DNA from: CALABS01 sp050260775
Lineage (GTDB): Bacteria > Pseudomonadota > Alphaproteobacteria > Rhodospirillales > Magnetospirillaceae
Length of the DNA stretch: 64,000 nucleotides
Assembly: GCA_050260775.1 (NCBI GenBank)
Contig: JBLNCP010000041.1
Location: 1 to 64,000 of the forward strand
Reading direction: 5' to 3'
In this document: positions 60,581-64,000 of the stretch, piece after piece
How positions within the stretch are numbered: the first letter of the stretch is position 1
Layout: each line of letters starts with the position of its first letter
Program-made: the position numbers and the translations under genes
The notes under the pieces: model-generated
Database searches by the model: none
What the model saw: the letters and a program-made list of their open reading frames with translations, nothing else
Told to the model about the DNA's origin: nothing

Positions 60581-61777
60581 GTGCAGATCGACAAGCAAGG
60601 TTCCAAGGTCAGGCCGGCGGCCGGGACCTCCATCCTCATCCAGGCCCGGGTGCGCGGAAGCGAGGTCGCCGATGCCGTCACCGCCGCCCTGCGCGGCAGC
60701 GGCGTCGCCCTCGACGTGTCGGTGGGCGATTTGGCCGGCTACACGCCGGTCCAGGAGTGCGACGCGGTGCTCATCGACGTCGATTTCCGGTCGCCCAAGG
60801 AGTTGGCGGCGGCGGAGGCGCTCATCGGCACCCAGCCGCGCCTGTCCTTCGTGGTCACCACCGACCACGCCACCGTCGAAGGGATGCGGCGCCTGCTGCG
60901 CGTCGGCATCTCGGACCTGGTGGCGCAACCGATCCAGCGCCGCGAGTTGATGGACGCGCTTCAGCGTGCGGTGGGCGGGCGCGGCCAGGCCGAGCCGCCC
61001 TCGGACGGTGCCGTCGTCAGCTTCCTGAAGAGCGGCGGCGGCGCGGGGGCCACCGCGCTGGCGGTCCAGTCCGCCTGCGCCCTGCCGAAGGTGCGCAATG
61101 CCAAGCCGTCGCCGCAGGCCGACATCGCCCTGCTCGATTTCGACATCCAGTTCGGGGCGGTCAACCTCCACCTCGACCTGCCGCAGCAGGCCAGCCTGAT
61201 CGATCTCGTCGCCGCCGGCGATCGCCTCGATCCGACCATGCTGCGCGGACTGATGCACCACCATCGCTCCGGCATCGACGTGCTGCCGGCGCCGCGCACC
61301 CTGCAGCCCTACGACTCGATCACGCCCGAGGACGTGGGACAGGTGGTGGCCATGGCGCGCCGGACCTATCGCTCGGTGCTGGTCGACCTGCCGCAGGCCT
61401 GGACCGGCTGGACCCGCGCGGCCCTGGCCGCCTCCGACCGCGCCGTGCTGGTCCTGCAGCTGACGGTGCCGTCGATCCGTCAGGCGCGGCGACAGATCGA
61501 CACCCTGGCCGAGGAAGGCCTGGGCAGCCTGCCGTTGACCCTGGTCGCCAACGCGGTGGCCAAGGGCTTCTTCGCCCCCGAGTCCGGCATCGGCACCAAG
61601 GAGGCCGAGCGCGCCCTGGGGCGCGCCATCGACCATGTGGTGCAGGCTGACGCCGCCATGCAGCAGGCGGTCAATCTGGGAGTGCCGCTGATGGAGGTGA
61701 AGGGGGGCGACAAGCTGGCCCGCCGTATGGCCGCCGTCGTCGACGCCGTCCTGGCCTCGTGTGTTTCCGTTCGCTGA
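60581..61777 (+). CDS. cpaE: Pilus assembly ATPase CpaE/TadZ (MinD-like)
   Basis: The 398-residue cytoplasmic protein has an N-terminal receiver-like domain (ECDAVLIDVDFRSPKEL) and a MinD/ParA-like ATPase domain. The Walker A loop is unusual, KSGGGAGATALA; the consensus is KGGxGxT(S/T), so Thr follows Ala here. Other parts are DFDIQFGAVNLHLDL and VLVDLPQAWTGWT. TadZ places the pilus machine at a cell pole. The start is GTG at 60581, preceded by CGGAGAACC. Confidence 0.9.
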   Translation: MQIDKQGSKVRPAAGTSILIQARVRGSEVADAVTAALRGSGVALDVSVGDLAGYTPVQECDAVLIDVDFRSPKELAAAEALIGTQPRLSFVVTTDHATVEGMRRLLRVGISDLVAQPIQRRELMDALQRAVGGRGQAEPPSDGAVVSFLKSGGGAGATALAVQSACALPKVRNAKPSPQADIALLDFDIQFGAVNLHLDLPQQASLIDLVAAGDRLDPTMLRGLMHHHRSGIDVLPAPRTLQPYDSITPEDVGQVVAMARRTYRSVLVDLPQAWTGWTRAALAASDRAVLVLQLTVPSIRQARRQIDTLAEEGLGSLPLTLVANAVAKGFFAPESGIGTKEAERALGRAIDHVVQADAAMQQAVNLGVPLMEVKGGDKLARRMAAVVDAVLASCVSVR

Positions 61778-61788
61778 AAGGTGTCCGC

Positions 61789-63186
61789 ATGTTCAGCCGT
61801 TTCCAAGCGCAGCCCAAGCAGACCCGGTTCCGGCAGGAGCCCCACATCGAGGCGCCCGCCGCCGCCACGCCGGCCCCCAAGCCGGCGGCGGCGCCCGCCG
61901 AACCGCCCCCGGTCGACCACCGGCTCGAGCTCAAGGTGCGCATTCACCAGCAATTGCTGGAGGTGATGAACCTCGGCGCCATCGAGAAGCTTGAGCCCGA
62001 GCAGTTCCGCAGCGAGGCCGGGCGCCTGGTGGAGGAATTGCTGGCCAGCGAACAGGCCAGCCTGAACGCCCGCGAGAAGCAGCAGTTCGTGTCGGATGTG
62101 CTCGACGAATTGCTGGGCCTCGGGCCGCTTGAGCCCCTGCTCAAGGACGCGACGGTGAGCGACATCCTGGTCAACACCCACAAGCAGGTGGTCGTGGAGC
62201 GCCGCGGCCGCCTCGAGCTCACCCAGGTCCGCTTCAAGGACGAGCGCCACCTGCTGCGCATCATCAACAAGATCGTGGCGGCGGTCGGCCGTCGCGTTGA
62301 CGAATCGCAGCCGCTGGTGGACGCCCGCCTGGCCGACGGCTCGCGCGTCAACGCCGTGGTGCCACCGATCGCGGTGGACGGGTCGCTGCTGTCGATCCGC
62401 AAGTTCTCGCGCACGCCCTACAGCCTGGATCGCCTGGTCGAGATCGGCTCCATGGCGCCGGCGGTGGCCGAGCTGCTGGCGGCGGTCGTGCGCGGCCGCC
62501 TCAACGTGTTGATCTCCGGCGGCACCGGCAGCGGCAAGACCACCATGCTGAATGCCATGTCGGCCGCCATCGACCACCGCGAGCGCATCGTCACCATCGA
62601 GGACGCGGCGGAACTGCAGCTGCAGCAGCCGCAGGTGGCGCGCCTGGAGACCCGCCCGCCCAACATCGAGGGCCGCGGCGAGATCACCCAGCGCGACCTC
62701 GTGCGCAACGCCCTGCGCATGCGCCCTGACCGCATCATCCTCGGCGAGTGCCGTTCCGGCGAAGCCTTCGACATGCTGCAGGCGATGAACACCGGCCACG
62801 ACGGCTCGATGTCGACCATCCATGCCAACACCTGCCGCGATGCGATCTCCCGCCTGGAACAGATGATCGGCATGGCCGGCATCGAGATGCCGATGCGGGC
62901 CATCCGGGCGCAGATCGCCTCGGCGCTCGACGTGGTCCTCCAGCTCGAGCGCATGGGCGACGGCCGCCGCCGCCTGGTCAGCGTCTACGAGGTCACCGGC
63001 ATGGAGGGCGACGTGGTCACCATGAACGAGATCTTCGCCTTCCGCCGCGAGAACACCGACGCCGAGGGCAACATCCACGGCCATTTCTGGGCCACCGGCG
63101 TCCGCCCGCGCTTCCACGCCGAGCTGGCGGCGCGCGGCATCCACCTGCCCAGCAACCTGTTCTCGCCCGACCAACCGATCGGCTGA
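61789..63186 (+). CDS. cpaF: Pilus assembly ATPase CpaF/TadA
   Basis: The 465-residue secretion ATPase powers Flp pilus extension and possibly retraction. A Pro/Ala-rich head (about residues 20-42) is followed by the N domain and the ATPase core with Walker A SGGTGSGKTTML (about 242-253), VTIEDAAELQLQQPQVARLE, a Walker B RPDRIILGECRSGEA and HDGSMSTIHANT. The start at 61789 has GAAAGGTG upstream. It lies 11 bp after cpaE. Confidence 0.96.
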   Translation: MFSRFQAQPKQTRFRQEPHIEAPAAATPAPKPAAAPAEPPPVDHRLELKVRIHQQLLEVMNLGAIEKLEPEQFRSEAGRLVEELLASEQASLNAREKQQFVSDVLDELLGLGPLEPLLKDATVSDILVNTHKQVVVERRGRLELTQVRFKDERHLLRIINKIVAAVGRRVDESQPLVDARLADGSRVNAVVPPIAVDGSLLSIRKFSRTPYSLDRLVEIGSMAPAVAELLAAVVRGRLNVLISGGTGSGKTTMLNAMSAAIDHRERIVTIEDAAELQLQQPQVARLETRPPNIEGRGEITQRDLVRNALRMRPDRIILGECRSGEAFDMLQAMNTGHDGSMSTIHANTCRDAISRLEQMIGMAGIEMPMRAIRAQIASALDVVLQLERMGDGRRRLVSVYEVTGMEGDVVTMNEIFAFRRENTDAEGNIHGHFWATGVRPRFHAELAARGIHLPSNLFSPDQPIG

Positions 63187-63196
63187 GGAGGCCGCC

Positions 63197-64000
63197 ATGG
63201 ATTCGCCCCTGCTCGTGACCGCTGTCATCTTCGTGGCGGTCCTGCTGCTGGTCGAAGGGACCTTCTACCTGGTGGACGACGCCAAGGCCGGACGGGCCAA
63301 GGACGCCATCAACCGCCGCCTGCGGCTGCTGGCGGCCGGCGGTACCGGCGAGGAGGTTCTCGCCAAGCTGCGCCGGCAGGAACTGCCGCAGGATGGCCTT
63401 CTCGCCGCCATCGCCTCGTTCTCGGTGGTTCGCTGGCTGGAGGGTCTGCTCACCCGCGCCGGCCTCACGCTTCCGCTGCAGCGGCTGCTGATGGGATCGG
63501 CGGCCGGGTTCGTGTTCCTGTCCCTTGCCCTTTACCAGGTCGCCGCCCTGGCCCTCTACCAATCGGTGGTGTTGGCGCTGGTGCTGGCGGTCGGCGGGCC
63601 GATCCTGCTGATCGTCCGCATGGCCCGCAGCCGGCGCAACAAGTTCGCCGCGCAACTGGCCGATGCGGTCGAGATGATCGCCCGCTCGCTGCGCGCCGGC
63701 CATCCCATTCCCACCGCCATCAACCTGGTCTCGCGCGAGATGCCCGATCCCATCGGCACCGAGTTCGGGATCGTGTTCGACGAGATGACCTACGGCCTCG
63801 ACCTGCGCGAGGCTCTCGACAACCTGTCGGCCCGCATCGACCTGCCCGACCTGCATTACATGGTCTTGGCGGTGCGCATCCAGTACGGCACCGGCGGCAA
63901 TCTCGCCGACGTGCTGGGGGGCTTGGGCAAGCTCATCCGCGAGCGCTTCCGGCTGTTCGCCAAGATCAAGGCGCTCTCGGCCGAGGGGCGGGTGTCCGCC
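63197..64000 (+). CDS. tadB: Pilus assembly platform protein TadB, 3' end cut by window
   Basis: The frame runs open from the ATG at 63197 to the window end (268 codons). It has an N-terminal membrane segment (about residues 6-26), further segments near 95-133, and the GspF/TadB cytoplasmic domain (FAAQLADAVEMIARSLRAGHP, FDEMTYGLDLREALDNL, LAVRIQYGTGGNLADVL). TadB forms the inner-membrane platform with TadC. The start has GAGGAGGCC upstream. tadC is expected to follow beyond the window. Confidence 0.93.
   Translation, partial: MDSPLLVTAVIFVAVLLLVEGTFYLVDDAKAGRAKDAINRRLRLLAAGGTGEEVLAKLRRQELPQDGLLAAIASFSVVRWLEGLLTRAGLTLPLQRLLMGSAAGFVFLSLALYQVAALALYQSVVLALVLAVGGPILLIVRMARSRRNKFAAQLADAVEMIARSLRAGHPIPTAINLVSREMPDPIGTEFGIVFDEMTYGLDLREALDNLSARIDLPDLHYMVLAVRIQYGTGGNLADVLGGLGKLIRERFRLFAKIKALSAEGRVSA

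Overview
The window is GC-rich, densely coded chromosomal DNA with core alphaproteobacterial gene sets: an NDUFA12-type complex I accessory protein beside MlaD and DUF2155, CyaY, the DUF1013 (TrcR) and DUF1465 (RcdA) families, DUF1192, the isc operon and 3-hydroxybutyrate dehydrogenase. Protein character and GC-rich intergenic hairpins fit a Rhodospirillales bacterium, perhaps Magnetospirillum-like. That placement is inference; no rRNA or other taxonomic marker is present. I saw no tRNA, rRNA, CRISPR array, transposase or prophage.

Layout. 1-2115 (-): 5' part of the B12-dependent ribonucleotide reductase nrdJ, with a NrdR-like palindrome upstream. 2466-3512: an unrecognised lipoprotein in a less GC-rich stretch. 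3607-6596: NDUFA12-like protein, two MlaD proteins, a DUF2155 protein, then convergent aat and a small coiled-coil protein. 6826-11111: ppk2, the aroQ-accB-accC operon (-), and a ThiS-ThiG fusion. 11278-12798: an ornithine decarboxylase behind a long structured leader that carries a 43-codon upstream ORF. 13362-15010: a hook-type flagellar protein with a near-consensus sigma-54 promoter. 15191-23242: DsbA-like protein, BepA-like M48 protease, a gamma-glutamyltranspeptidase-like lipoprotein lacking the catalytic residues, an aminotransferase, a molybdopterin-binding fusion, a Panacea-domain protein and a DUF455 protein. 23385-30067: bcp and glnE (-), divergent from a very large AsmA/YhdP-like protein. 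30071-41890: two related glycine-zipper lipoproteins, TrcR, quinone oxidoreductase, DUF1192, bdhA, a thioesterase, RcdA, a membrane adenylate cyclase, rpmE, a receiver-domain protein, cyaY, tyrS, anmK and a hydrolase.

42103-51160 is a sulfur-handling block: cysE, iscR, two cysteine desulfurases, iscU, iscA, hscB, hscA, fdx, iscX and mnmA. CysE makes the cysteine precursor. The desulfurases release sulfur. IscU, IscA, the chaperones and ferredoxin build Fe-S clusters, and MnmA uses sulfur for tRNA thiolation. IscR probably senses cluster status.

51221-64000 holds a periplasmic binding protein and a sensor histidine kinase, followed by a tad (Flp pilus) locus: two nearly identical pilins, cpaB, cpaC, a small lipoprotein, three TadG/TadE-type pseudopilin-like genes, cpaE, cpaF and the start of tadB, cut by the window end. 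No cognate response regulator or prepilin peptidase lies in the window.
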